A stretch of 64,000 nucleotides of DNA from NCBI RefSeq assembly GCF_963259705.1, contig NC_081849.1:59430093-59494092 (forward strand), in the 5' to 3' direction. The notes beneath the pieces were generated by a model. The model worked only from the letters and a program-made list of their open reading frames with translations. It made no database searches and was not told the origin of the DNA. Both the position numbers and the translations under genes were made by a program. Position 1 is the stretch's first letter; the number at the start of each line of letters is the position of its first letter. Positions 1-12,122 of this stretch are shown here, piece after piece. The DNA comes from Myotis daubentonii (taxonomy: Eukaryota; Chordata; Mammalia; Chiroptera; Vespertilionidae).

Positions 1-10
1 TCACCTAAGG

Positions 11-163
11 CAGTGGTCGGCAAAACTGCGGCTTGCGAGCCACATGCAGCTCTTTGCCCCCTTGAGTGTGGCCACAAAGTTTCAATCGCACTATATGTGT
101 GCGCCTGCACGTGGTATTTTGTGGAAGAGCCACACTCAAGGGGCTGCAGTTTGCCGACCACTG
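11..163. mobile_element. hAT-type MITE, copy 1 (GGTCGGCAAACTGCGG family)
   Basis: This 153-bp element begins CAGTGGTCGGCAAA and ends TTTGCCGACCACTG, which are inverted terminal repeats. It is flanked by a perfect 8-bp direct repeat, ACCTAAGG, at 3-10 and 164-171, the duplication length left by hAT transposases. It has no coding capacity, so it must have been moved by a transposase encoded elsewhere. The same family recurs at 41945-42170 in the opposite orientation. Compared with that copy, this one has lost two internal segments: one beside the left arm and the part of the right arm that would pair with GAGCCACATGCAGCTC. I do not assign a Repbase name. Confidence 0.9.
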
Positions 164-171
164 ACCTAAGG

Positions 172-3100
172 ATTTTGTTAAAATGCACATTCTGATATAG
201 CAAGCCTGGAGGGGAGTCTGAGATTTTACATTTCTGATTTTACGTTTCATTACTCAAACTAACAGTATATGTCACTAGTTTCACCAATTAAAAACCCATT
301 TTATATATCCAGTAACCTAATTAGCAAAATAATTAGCTATTGACCACAGACATATATTTTAGGAGGGCTGTGTAGCCACCTCTCAAGTTTGGCCTATTTT
401 GATAGTATGCTGCATTTGTGCCTTGATAAGACTGGATATTCTTGATTAGCATGTCAGTTGACCACTTCACAAGTATGCTTTCTTGGTGGGCACGTGGGTA
501 TTGGCTTACCTTAAGTAAAAACAACACATTATATCACATTGCTCATGCTGAGGTGTTTCAAAGGGTATTTCAGGCATCATGACTCTTGATCCCTTCTGCC
601 TTTCTTCTTCCCATGGTCAATATATCCTATCTGTATAATTTTCATAGTTGTGTGATCATCTGATGCTAGCTTAATATATTACAAATATTAGGAGGTTGAC
701 ATGAATGTTACATGATGTCAACTCACAAGACGAAGGTAGAAGTGACCTCCCCAGTCAATTCTACTAAATTGGTAGTGAGAGTTTCAGTGGTCATCTGAAT
801 TCTCCCTGATGGTAAGGGTAGACACTTTTGTGCCTTTTCAAAATGCAGTCACTCTTTGAAGGCAAGTAGGGTTGCTCAAAGCCTGGCTTCCTATGACCAT
901 AGACTTTTGGGTCTAACATCCCCAAATGCTTGTTAAGATTATATGTAACCAAATCTCCTAGAAAAAGATTTTGAATGAGTCAAAAGACTTCAAATAAGAG
1001 GCTCTGTCTCTGACATATTTGAATTCTTAGGTTAGTCATTTAATGGTTTTGTCATAATTTTATTTGTAATATAGAAAAGCACATTATCTCATTGCCAAGA
1101 TGATCAAATGAGTTTATGTGCATAATATGCTTTGAAAAAATAAGATGCAAAGTAATGCGTAACATTATGAATTCACATTTAAATGAATTTATTAAATTAA
1201 TAATTATTAAGTCTAACTCCTAAATTTAAATTATTAAAATTAATAATATTTAACTCAGTAAATCATCACAGGTTACTTTTCATGACCATCAACCCATCAA
1301 GATACTGAAGGAAAACAAAACTATCTCATATTACCACCCAATGATTTAGGAATGAGTTCTGTATTGTGGTTGGGAATGGAAACAAATGTATAAATGTAAA
1401 TCATAAGGATATGTACAAATTAGGCTTGCTCAGGTCTCAAAAACTGTGAATGCAGAGAATTCAGGATAATGAAGCTCAGATATTCCCATTTATAACATTA
1501 GAAAATGTAACCACGAAATCTGTTTTCTAAAGAAAGAATTGTTATCTTCTTTTTCCCTAAGGTTTGACCCTCCTGCATGGACAAAGGGTACTTTTGCCAT
1601 ATAAATGACCATTTGTTTTAGATTTAAGTGAATGGATATTTTCTTTTCTTTTCTCTTTATAACTAGGATCACAGACATTATGGAAAGTCTCTTTGAAGTT
1701 TTATGCTAAGTACTTTCTGCTAAAGTTCTCATTTTCCTCTCTTTGCTCATTGCCTTTCCATTATGATAAATCACTGAAATCTCATAGGCTTATCTTACAA
1801 CAAACTATCATTCCTTTCTCTCCTCTTCTTGTTTTTCTTTTCCTTCTCTGAAGTTTTGATGACTTAGTTGACTTAGAGTACACATGCCACTTCTAAGAGT
1901 AATGTTTTAATAGTATATACAGTAGTTTTTCACCTATTATACATGGATTTCCCCTTAATATCACCTTGCTACTTTGTCGCTGTATGCTTCAATTATAGCG
2001 TTGGGCTGAATCTTGAAATCATTTATACTATTCACTATATTAGATACAACTTATAAGCTTTCCCACATACATATTACCCAGTGGTAATATTGCTCTGTAT
2101 AAAATCTATAATCAGTTTTACTTATACTTTTTCACATTCTGGTCTTCAAACATACATGCATTTTATTCCACTGTTGTTATTTGAATAAAATTTGCATTAC
2201 TTTTTGTTTCATATATGTATGCTATCCTCAATAAGCAATTAAAGGATGTATAGAGTGCATGTATCACAAAGGCCCATAAATCTTTACTATAAAATTCTAC
2301 AAACAAATAAGGAGCCAGAAGATATAATTTTTTAAAAATTGATTAAGTAAAAATTTATTTCTTGGTTGTATACATTATTCACATAGACTAAAAAAATCTT
2401 TATTTAGAGTACAAATATGTTAGTGACTACATTCTGCTAAAGTTCATTCCAATAAATCATTCTCATAAGCACAAAACACTAGTGTGTTTTTTAAGTCATG
2501 AAATACTACTCTGGAAGAAAAATTCTAATTCACAGAACTATTTTAAAGAGGCATCAACCACCTTTCTTTCTTTGGTGAGCTCACATCTGATGTGAAGAAA
2601 GTCCTATGGTGATGTGAAACCTATAAAGACAGAGGGAGGAGGAACATAGAGACACTTACTTGGAAGAGACAAACATCTGAAACCAAATTAGTATAGTCAA
2701 TGGTGTCTTGACTTTGGATAGAGGACAGAGAGGAATGCAGGTGGAGAAGCCCTGAGCCAACCCTCCTGTCTGATATTATCCAGGTTTAGAAAATCTCATG
2801 CATTTAGAGATGCAATGTCTTAAAAATATTGACCACACATATCAAGATGTTTTTCCTCAGAGAAGATTAACTACGTAACTTTATGTATTTTTTAAATTCA
2901 GAAATCCTTGCACAGGGAAAGCACAGCAGCAGCGATACTGTTTTCAATGTGATTGAAGAGAGTCTTCAGAGAACCCTCAGAACAATCTTTGCCGTCAGGA
3001 TTCGCCTGTAAACCTCATTACTTAAAGTCACAGCTGGGAGACTGGAGCAGGGTCAAGGGCACATACCGTTTCTTACTGGATCCCAGTCATTGTACCTCAA

Positions 3101-4030
3101 AATGATGCCGAGTCCTTGGTCCTAGAAGACCAAACCGAGACTTGTGTAGCCTTTAAAAACAAAATCATATTTCCTGGCCTCAACAGAAATCTCAAAAACG
3201 TAGACAATGTCCAAGCTGGACCCACTGCACCTGCTTCTCAAAGCTGCCAAATGTTTACTCTCTTCTCATGTTGTCCTGTGTTGTGTTTTCACTCATAACA
3301 CATATTTTGGACCAAGCATAATTTAGTGGCTTAGTGGGAATAGAGTCATATATGAGGAGAAAATGGAGAAACTGCTGGCTGGTGGAGCAGCCCACGATTA
3401 ATAAATTGTGCACCATGTGACTTGGCAGCCCTTTGATTCACCAGCAGAGTCCCCTCCCTTGTAAATTCGCGTTGGCTTTCCCATACATTATTATGTGGAT
3501 TCCTTTTAACCACTTCCCTTTCTGATTTTCCAGAGACAGGGTATAAAGTTTCCCTAAACGCCAATAAAATGTGAAATCCTATCCCCCTCTTTAGGCTGGC
3601 TTTGTGTAGTCATCTTCTAAAATAAGAACAGCCAACGTCTTAAACGTTGCTATTTTTTTAGTTTTATGTTCATTCAATAGTTAGAATCCTTCCTAATATC
3701 AGTGTTTTCATTTCCACAACAGTTTGTTAAATTTTTTGGCACGAATATTGAAAATAAATAGTATGTATTTTCTCCTTTACAAATAAAATTAATTCTGCAT
3801 ACCACTGCGAAGAGAACTCCACTTCCTTAAATTACTACCAAGTATGAGTATACTGTACACCAATATCTCCACTTAATCAAAATCTATAGATGGATGGATT
3901 TGAATAAACTACATTAACTTCAAATCCTTCAACACATAATTTTGGTTTGCTGGCATATTCCTGAAACAACATAAAAACACTGGGGCTCAAATGTTGATTT
4001 TGTTTACATAATTAGAGAATATTTGCTTTC
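172..4030. other. No gene or clear repeat recognised
   Basis: About 3.9 kb of AT-rich DNA with short frames only and no codon-like structure. The run 1180-1260 is almost pure A/T with repeated TTATTAA and AATTAAT motifs. The part from about 2570 to 3570 is somewhat richer in G and C, but I could not assign it to a repeat family or an exon. Very old, diverged repeats may be hidden here. Confidence 0.5.
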
Positions 4031-4215
4031 TATGGAGGCAATAAATTCAAGCATTGTTATTAACTGTGACACATTAAGAACAAAGATACTTTACTCTGCC
4101 ATAATGAGGCATTTGCTGACAAGCTTTTAAGAGGAGGTTTTCACTTTGAGCAATGGAGGAGTCGAGGGATATAAATAGCTTTCATCGTGTGCAGTGTCTT
4201 CTGAGAATAATTTCT
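4031..4215. other. Candidate conserved non-coding block
   Basis: A stretch without recognisable repeats that contains TAATGAGGC, a TATA-like ATATAAATAG near 4170 and the CpG-containing words GTCGAGGG and CATCGTGTG, which are uncommon in the surrounding DNA. This texture is typical of mammalian conserved non-coding elements. No coding frame is present. The call is an inference from base texture only. Confidence 0.25.
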
Positions 4216-4833
4216 TTTTCTTTCTTCTTCTTTTTTTTTAATGGAACTTTGGCAAGGAAAAGCCTAAAACATATATTCGGCATTACATCATTTGTATTAA
4301 ATCATTTTGTGTTTTGAGGGCCTTCTAGATTCAGAGAGTAGAAATTGGTTAGAGTGAAAAGATAAATTGTTCAATATGTCTAAAAGCCTCAGAATCCATG
4401 TTCCCGGTATCAGAAAAAGTTCATGGCATATTTATATCAGACCTGCAATGGGTAAGTCTCGAATGTTTAAAAGTTGCCTAGGGATGAAACTGCAGAAACT
4501 GATTTGCAAAAGGAGTGTAGTAAGTTTGGGGTGAAAGGAATGTAGCTTCACTTAATTTTGATTTATGTAGTTCCCCATACTTAGGGAACACAGGTGAAAT
4601 TCTGAAGTTTCTGATATGCTTTTCCCTTTTGCATTTCTAAATACATGACTTTTATGCTTATTACACATGGGCATTTCCCTGTCTCTGGAGATTGGGCTTA
4701 GAGTGGAGGGTGGTGTGTAGATCTGGCACATCTCTGAAGAGAGAGAGAGACTTAGACAATAGCTGTGACTTTGCAAGAAGATAATAGGCTTGAAAGTCAG
4801 GTTTGGGAGTAAGAGAAAAGATTGTCCAAAATT

Positions 4834-5018
4834 CTTCCTTCCTTCCTTCCTTCTTTCCTTCCTTCCTTCCTTCCTTCCTTCCTTCCTTCCTTCCTTCCTT
4901 CCTTCCTTCCTTCCTTCCTTCCTCCCTCCCTCCCTCCCTCCCTCCCTCCCTCCCTCCCTCCCTTCCTTCCTTCCTTCCTTCCTTCCTTCCTTCCTTCCTT
5001 CCTTCCTTCCTTCCTTCC
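4834..5018. repeat. (TTCC)n/(TCCC)n polypyrimidine microsatellite
   Basis: About 185 bp of uninterrupted pyrimidines on the + strand. TTCC units occupy roughly 4834-4920, CCCT units 4921-4962, and TTCC units follow again to 5018, with a single TTCTTTCC interruption near 4850. A long homopurine-homopyrimidine tract with mirror symmetry can form intramolecular triplex (H-DNA). Long frames of Leu-Pro-Ser-Phe (+) and Lys-Glu-Gly-Arg (-) across it are artefacts of the repeat. Confidence 0.98.
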
Positions 5019-5399
5019 GAGAGCCAGACACTTTTATGGTAGAAAACAGATATGATCTTTTTCTGGCCTCTGGAAATGTGGGAAGGATAGGAGTTAGAGG
5101 GAGATGAAAAGAGAAAAGCAGTCTGCCCACAGAAGAGGGGATGTGATATATAATTGGGTGGGACGCTTAGAAGAGAGGCCATTGCCCAATTCCTCATTAG
5201 AAGAAACCACATGGTAAGAGACACACCAACATGGGCCAGCCTTGTCCTAAGAGGACGGTGCAACATAGTTACCCGAACCTCATTCAGCTACTCATGGGTG
5301 AGATTCAGTGGGCCTGCTGGGTGGGGTAAGGTGAATCATGACTCAGGTTCAAGTGGACCTTCAGGCCAGGGAGCAGCTGGAGACCTGCAGCGATCTTAG
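5019..5399. other. Unassigned sequence after the microsatellite
   Basis: Moderately G/C-containing DNA with no recognised repeat. An 81-codon + strand frame at 5154-5399 has no recognisable domain and I read it as chance. The block runs into the LTR-like segment that follows and could be part of the same old element. Confidence 0.3.
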
Positions 5400-5800
5400 T
5401 ATGAAACCTGTTATAACTGAGGGCTAGAAAGCCAGCAAAAGTCCGGTGGCCCATGTTCCTGGGGGAATGCCCTTATCTCAAAGAAGGGACAATGAGATAG
5501 TCACCTGTGGAGTTGAAAAATAGAAGCCAGCGGAGTTCCCAGAAACCAGGTAGATTGGGAGCTTTATGCTAAACAAGTGGATGTATCTAGTAGACCCAAG
5601 GAAGTCAACTTACAGAGTGGGTTGGAGTAGGGCTTGGGAGGGGCAGAGCCCCAGAGTCATGTAAGATGGTAACTACTATCTAAAGGGACTATTTATGCAT
5701 GTGCATCAGATTGAGTTTTAAACTCAATAAAGCCAGAGTTTAATTCTTGCCTCCTTAAACTGCCCTTCCCCAGTAACTGATAGATGGAAGCTTAAGAAGA
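5400..5800 (+). mobile_element. Possible old LTR end (uncertain)
   Basis: From about 5640 the sequence has features in LTR-like order: a G-rich segment, ACTATTTATGCATG near 5690 that could be TATA-like, the polyadenylation signal CAATAAAG near 5726, and a downstream ATTCTTGCCTCC. That polyA/R-U5-like arrangement resembles a solitary LTR. I could not define TG...CA ends or a target duplication, and no internal retroviral genes accompany it. Chance resemblance is possible. Confidence 0.3.
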
Positions 5801-6639
5801 GAATCAGCTTAATTATAGGCTGAATAAATGAGCGAATTTTTGCAGTATATTCGAGGACTCCTGGCCTACCTCTCCTTTGAGCAACGGTCTGGACAAATCG
5901 CTAAAATAACTGGTTGTCTATTGAGCAGCATCACTACACCTGAGTTCCCAAGTATGTCGTATCTTTTACTGTATAGGAAAGTGGCAGTAAAAACTTCACT
6001 CCTTATGCTTAAAAACAATCTGTAACTCCTCTTTGCAACTACTAGAAGTCACAAACTGATTCTGTGGGTCATGCCAAGCTTATAGATATGTTTTATTTGA
6101 CCAATAGTGTTTTTAAAGAAAGATCATATTTGGAAATTAGAACAAATTTAGTATTTAAAGAGGATTTAATATTAGGATTTAAAAATCAGGACTAAAAAGG
6201 GGTATTTCACAAAATAAGATTTTTGGCTACTATTTAAAAGATTTGGATGTCTGGCAGCATGATGCCTGGATTCTTAAAGTCACTAATTGCTAGGGCTGAG
6301 TATTGGGTGCCCATTACAAGTGGATGATGTGCTTGTAATTTGCCATTGTTCCTACTACTGTCCCCACCAGACAGGCTTTACTCATGACCTTAGCTCCCTG
6401 GCACTCTTTAACATTGGATTTGTGACAACTGCATCCAAGATAAATTCGTGTTTTAATCCTATACCCAAGCCCCCAAATTGTCCACTGAACCTATGTTTTC
6501 TGCCTCATCATTCATTATGTATTTATGTTTCTTCCTCTTTAAACATAGCCATAAAGTCTTCACTTGTGTTTGCCTGAACCCATTCCTTTCCTTCTGATGT
6601 TTGAGGTTCCGCAACCCATGCTCCTAACCTCTTCTTAGC
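5801..6639. other. No gene or clear repeat recognised
   Basis: AT-rich sequence with pyrimidine-rich stretches around 6330-6600. A 96-codon frame at 6287-6577 is low-complexity in character, has no recognised motif and lacks splice or promoter context. Confidence 0.45.
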
Positions 6640-6684
6640 CTAACAAACAAACAAACAAACAAACAAACAAACAAACAAACAAAA
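6640..6684. repeat. (AAAC)n microsatellite
   Basis: A run of CAAA/AAAC tetranucleotides of about 45 bp. It may be the tail of a degraded retroposon, but no body is recognisable upstream. Confidence 0.95.
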
Positions 6685-7869
6685 GTCAATCAAACCAAGA
6701 CCACGGACATTTCCTTAAGATGCCATTATATGTGAGGCATTGTGTTGGATGCTGCTGGGATCCATTCCCATAAGGAGATTCCAATATCTTTGGGAGAATA
6801 ACATGTAAACACATAAAAATTAAATTGAACAGATGCTGCTTTAAATATCAGATCACTAAAATGATAGAAAAAATATGAAAAAGTGGTGTAATCAATGAGG
6901 CCACAGAAATCTGTATGAGTTCCCCACATTATCGGCACCTCCTTACGACAGAATCAGAATCCTGGTTTGGTGTCATCTGGAGAGTAGCTCCATTTATTTC
7001 CAGGGTATCACTAAAATCTCAATTAAAAAATAAATTGAAAACTAAATCTAAGAACTAAAGTAATTTACATCAATTAACACATCAATTTCAGCATGTATAC
7101 ATACATAAATAACAGATAATGGACATTTACTAAAAGTTAATAAGGATTAAAAGCATGTGTGTAAATTTCATGGCTCTTTGAATTTCTAGGTCAGTGGTCC
7201 TTCATAAAAGTTACAGTTTAAAACTGGATAATGTGAAAGAATCACACTTGTTTTCTTATCATTTAATATAAGTTAACATGATATTTTTCTCTCAATGTAT
7301 CAGAATTTCCCTAGAAAACCTTATTGCCATGCAAGATATGTTCTAGAAAACATGAGAAATTGTTTTTTCTCTTTCCTGTCACATTGTCAGGACTTATTTC
7401 TCTAGTTACATCTAGTTAAGAAATCAAAGAGATAGCCTACTGGTAAGCAAGTTAACTGCTAGCTAAGGCTCCGGGGCAAAAGGTTAACAGGCATGACCTC
7501 AATAACAACTATTTTTATAATAGACATGCATCACACCTATTAGCCTAAAGATCCTAATATATTGATCATATTTGGTTGTATTTTATTTTATTTTCCACCA
7601 TTCCCATTTAAAAAAATTTTTGTTTGCTTTATATTTTTGGGACTAACTCACTATTGCCATCTTAAAATGGGTTCCCTCTACTGGTCATATTCACATCAAA
7701 CAGTAAAATTATTATTTAATTAAAACCTACATGAAATAAGGTCTAAAGAAAATATTGCTTAAATAAGCTGAATTAATTCTGCTGTCTCTTTAATGTTGGT
7801 GTTCATGAATTACTTTAATTGCTGAAAATGAAATAGCATATACCAAAAGATTATGGTACTTACTATAGT
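6685..7869. other. No gene or clear repeat recognised
   Basis: AT-rich intergenic sequence. A 70-codon minus frame at 6726-6938 shows no recognisable domain. No SINE body, L1 3' end or terminal inverted repeat was detected by eye. Confidence 0.45.
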
Positions 7870-8080
7870 ATACATGGTAATCTATTTATTTCAACCAACC
7901 TAGTGATTAATTAATCTAGGTCAATTAATTAGCCTTGCTAGATGGTATCCTGTGGAGGTTAATGATGACTATCCATCTATACTTCTGCCATTAATGAGGC
8001 CAAGGACTAATGGCATCACCAGGAACCGGAAGGTTTAGAGTCTCGCATAGGCCTATTTACATACTGCAAAGCAAAAACTA
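7870..8080. other. Candidate conserved non-coding block
   Basis: Contains clustered homeodomain-type core motifs (ATTAATTAAT, CAATTAATTAG, CATTAATGAGG) followed by a CpG-containing segment, ACCGGAAGG then TCTCGCATAGG, with no recognisable repeat. This resembles developmental enhancers seen in mammalian gene deserts. The inference rests on texture only. Confidence 0.25.
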
Positions 8081-10174
8081 TGCATGTTTCTATTGGAATA
8101 GACCACTACCCTCAGTTTAAAAGAAGTGGGAAAAGAGGCACAGGGCATTGGAGAATGCTCCTTCTCTATCATTTCCCCAGGACACTACTGAATGCTTATC
8201 AGGTTGTAGTAGAAAATCTCTGGTCCTTGCCAACATGTTGCTGAGCAACTAAATCATTTTCTCCTTCCTCATTCGGTCTACTCACCTTGCAACCCAAAAG
8301 ACCAAGAAATTTATTCCATATGTGCAAAATAAGCAGAGGGCCATCCAAATTCAGAAGATTTTCATAGGTTTAGGACATGTCAGGAAAGGAGCTACATGTT
8401 AATGGTATCCAGAGTATCTTTGATGAAGCAGGCTTTAAATGGCTTTGAGTAGCAAAATTTTATCAACTGCAACGGTTATTTGTACCAAAATTATATATTT
8501 AATGGTCCTTGGTTTCCAAATTCATTATTAAGTATTTTTCCCTGGAAAAGAGAGAAACAGGGTCTTATGGTTCTTTTTTAGTGAACAACTAAAAGTTTAA
8601 TTCTGTACTTCTTAAAAGTTGGTGCCTAGAATAGGGACATAGTGGGGTTGTCTTTCCAATAGCTAGACTTTCTCACAATAGGGAAATTGTGTGATTTCCA
8701 TTTTATTTATGAAACATTTTAGTGTTTAAAAAACACAAAGAAATGAAGACGTAAGGATAACATTTTACGTTCATGTGTATACTCATTACAATTTTCATCT
8801 TAATTCTTTCAAAACTTCCAAGTTTCTCTAAACATTTACTTGGGAATAGGAGAATCTCTGCTTGAGATGTAATTATAAAAAATGCACAATTTAAAAAAAC
8901 ACACACTCATATGCACAAACACATTAGTGTATAGTAAAATATGTACTGCTGATAAAATGTTCTTATCCAAATATTTGTAAACTAGTTTGCCAGAATAACA
9001 ACCACTACCACAACAAAAACCAATGGAATAAGCTTTAATTTGGGGCCACAAGACTGTGTTAAGCAGGATCACTGATAATTACAATTAGGCAAAATTGTGG
9101 TTAGCTTAATGAAAAGGCTCCAAAGTGTGCCAGGCCAATGGCAGAGGACCTAACTCTAAAGACAGACAAGCTTTTCTTGATTACAGTGATTACATCATGG
9201 TCATTAGAATTTAAAGTCACTAACCCAAACACAGACATCATATCTTCATTTGATAGCTGTAGTCTAGTAAATACTGGGAAAGGATGTTATGTATGGATTA
9301 AGCTTGATGAAACAAAAACAGACATTCTTTTTGAACCTGTCTGGCAAAGAAAATGAAAAGTTCAAAATCAGGCAGTAAAGTTAACTTGTAAAGCGCAGGC
9401 TCTTTGATTGGAAGTGGTCTGTGCAGTGTTTGGGGCTATTCTTCGTTTTATAGGGAAGCCACCGCTACGACTAGCGGTGCAGGGCTCATTCTTGCATGCC
9501 ATCTGTAGTCAAGTAAGACATTTGAGATCTACTTTTTTTGGAACTTAAGACAATTAGTATTTTCAAAGTATATGGAGATGCTAGCAGCAGTTCAACAGCT
9601 GTCTCATCAACTGTAACACAATGAAACCTCAAGTGTGAGTTTGAACTCTTTAAATATTTCATCTCAAGCAGTCTGCAGGGTCCTACTCTGCTCTACATGT
9701 AGACAATTCATGCTGAGAAGACAAATGCTTTGCTCAGGGAAAAGGATGCATTGGGTTACAGTTAGAGCTCTCACATGAAAGCAAGCCCATGGACCTCTGA
9801 CCTAAAACCTCAACTTCATAGCACTACCTGTGGGAATATTGCCTCTAACCAGAAGAACAGCTATCTAGGAGGATCAGGGGAGTGAGGCAAAGAAAAACAA
9901 GGCATAGAGCATAATAGGGTCTGGTGAAGTGTCACTGTATTACCTGTTTTACTGATAGAGGATCCCAGCTTGGTTTAGAAAATGCAGCCTTAAATTATAT
10001 TCTGCATTAAGAAAACCAAGACAAAGAAGAAATAGATTTAACTAACAACCGTATTATGTAAATTTAAGAGGAAAAAAAACCCGTTAGACATCCTTGAGGT
10101 CTCAACTTCAGTGGGACATTCAGTGTAAGTAAAAATAAAGAACACCCATGTTAAATCAACTTCTCCATTATCAT
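8081..10174. other. Repeat-poor sequence with one short perfect hairpin
   Basis: No gene recognised. Within it, 9460-9479 forms a perfect hairpin with arms CACCGCTA and TAGCGGTG and loop CGAC, carrying several CpG dinucleotides in CpG-poor surroundings. Small frames at 8703-9072 (-) and 9138-9356 (+) have no recognisable product. Confidence 0.45.
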
Positions 10175-10240
10175 TATCAAAAAGCATTTATTGAGTGTCT
10201 GGATGCACCGAGCATCGTTGAACCTACTATGTTTAAAATA
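10175..10240 (-). mobile_element. MIR/L2 3'-end fragment
   Basis: The stretch AGCATTTATTGAGTGTCTGG followed by a degraded 'accta ctatgt' segment matches the antisense of the shared MIR/L2 3' end (TTTATTGAGCxCCTACTATGTG). It is short and diverged, so MIR and L2 cannot be separated. Confidence 0.5.
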
Positions 10241-11655
10241 CGTAAGAAAGGAAACTTAGTCTTAATGTAAACACAGCTCAAGTGACATGAATTGATATCA
10301 CTTCCTTAAATTGCACCTTAAAGAAACCATTAGGTTGTTTAAAGAAAAACTATCTAGAAACTCCAGGAGAGGATGGCTTGTTTTATCACTCTGGTAAACA
10401 AGTGGTTTCATTCCTGCTTTTACTGAAGTTTCAAAATGTTCAGAGGGACTCACAAAAGTTTCACAGTAATTCTCAGACAAGGTTTTTATTATCACAAAGA
10501 ACAAACCATGGGCTAAATTAATCTTCCAAAATACATTTTCTTGAGTCACTTTGTTTTGAAATAAAAGTCAATCAAACTTGCAAAGTTTTATGTTACCTGT
10601 TGTCCACAGCCATTGCTAAGGAGTTTTCCTCATAGCCCAGAAAACACACATATATAATGGCATTGCCCAGAAACTTTTAAATCTATATGATACCAAGGAC
10701 CCGAAATCCTAGCCTGCTCAGATGGAAGCCAGGCAGGTGGCCACGTCAGTAAGAATGAAGGAAAGACCCAGTGAGCAAATGCATGTGTACACCCCACCTT
10801 CTTTTAGGGCACTGGTTCCCAACAGATCCCCATTTAGTTGTTTTGGGCTAGGACCAAGCGGAAGTATCTTATAAACTCTCCCTAGGTGAATCTATCATTC
10901 ACTGTGATATGGTTTAGGTTATTTTACCTATTTCTATTCATTAAAGAGACATTTCTTATCTGATTATGCATTTTTTTGAATAAAACAGAGACAAGAATAA
11001 TTCTATCCCTAAGAGATGAGTAACAAGTAGGTGTCTTCCTGGATCTGGTCACTCTAATCTTATCTTTAATCCCTGCAGCCATTCCATGAGAGATAAGAGA
11101 GGAAAGGAGCTCTAAATTATATTGAGCTGGTCACTTAAAAAGTAGTAAATTGCAGTGCACATCATAAAACTTGGTAGCATTGGTGGCTAAATGTCAAGTT
11201 GGGTTTCACTTCTAAGGAATCCAAGTAGGGCTACAGGGAGACGCATTATCACATTGGAAAGAAACAAACAAATACAAATAAGCCAATAGAGTTTAAGGAA
11301 ACAATAGAGTTAAGCACTGAGGGCTGAGGAGCCCAGAGGCTGGTAAGGAAGGAGTGAGAAAGCCATACCAACAAACATGGAGGTAAATTAGCCATACGAA
11401 CCAGCAAGAAGTATAATCTGGACACAGAGGCCATCTTTTTACCACTTAGAAATAACACTCACACTTTTTGTAGGGCCTGGTGTAAGCATCCAGAGTTAAA
11501 CAAGGTCAGAAAAGTGTATAGAAACATCTGAAAGGGAAGATTGAGGGAGTAAAAGCCAACTCCAATTCTGGGTCATTAGTTATTTCAGAATATCCTTGAT
11601 CCAGTACAGACAATAAAAATATCTACGACTCATATGCATCAATATACTATTCTAC
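10241..11655. other. No gene or clear repeat recognised
   Basis: An 83-codon minus frame at 10298-10549 and a 69-codon minus frame at 11249-11458 have no identifiable domain. GGCACTGGTTCCCAAC near 10807 resembles one hAT (MER5-type) terminus, but no partner terminus was found. Confidence 0.4.
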
Positions 11656-11656
11656 A

Positions 11657-11815
11657 GACTTCACATATACTGTCACATTTAATTTTCATCATAGTTACAG
11701 AGATTATTTCTTTTTTCAGATAAAGAGATTAGAAATTTAGTGATGTTAATTAACTTGTCCAAGGCACATACCTATTAACAATAGAATCGGGTATAAACTA
11801 TCTGCTTGTATAAAT
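11657..11815 (-). mobile_element. MIR SINE, antisense
   Basis: In + strand order this reads TTCACATATACTGTCACATTT, then TTTTTTCAGATAAAGAGA, then AACTTGTCCAAGGCACATACC. This is the order of the antisense MIR core (the 'ttttacagatgagg...aacttgcccaaggtcacac' signature). The diverged sequence fits an insertion predating the bat radiation. Confidence 0.75.
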
Positions 11816-12105
11816 GTTAGGCATTTTACAGCCTTTATTTCATTGTTTTATATATCATTTTATTAAAATTTGTGTAATACACCATATAGAATCAGGTAAT
11901 AAGAAATGCTTCTTGTAACATTTGTGAAACGTTTGAGCTGTTTTTGTTTATTTTTCATATGCTCATTTCCTTTTCTTATAATTTTGCAAACCTTGCAAGA
12001 TATGTAGGTAGTGCTAATATTTGGCAATAAATTTTGAAAATTTGTTACATCAGTAGGTTGAAATAACCAGTAGAACTAAATATGTAAGAGTAGTATTTTC
12101 CTTTA
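11816..12105. other. AT-rich spacer
   Basis: Very AT-rich DNA between a MIR and an L1. No feature recognised. Confidence 0.5.
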
Positions 12106-12122
12106 TTATGCAGAGAATATTT

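Noticed and set aside
4165..4180. ATATAAATAG as a core promoter TATA box
   Set aside because: No downstream exon or transcript evidence. TATA-like words are common by chance in AT-rich DNA.
4552..5266. Frames of 192 and 201 codons (-) and about 105 codons (+) through the TTCC tract
   Set aside because: They consist of Lys-Glu-Gly-Arg or Leu-Pro-Ser-Phe repeats translated from a microsatellite whose unit lacks stop codons.
10805..10870. GGCACTGGTTCCCAAC as a MER5/hAT terminus
   Set aside because: Only one short match; no opposite end or target duplication was found.
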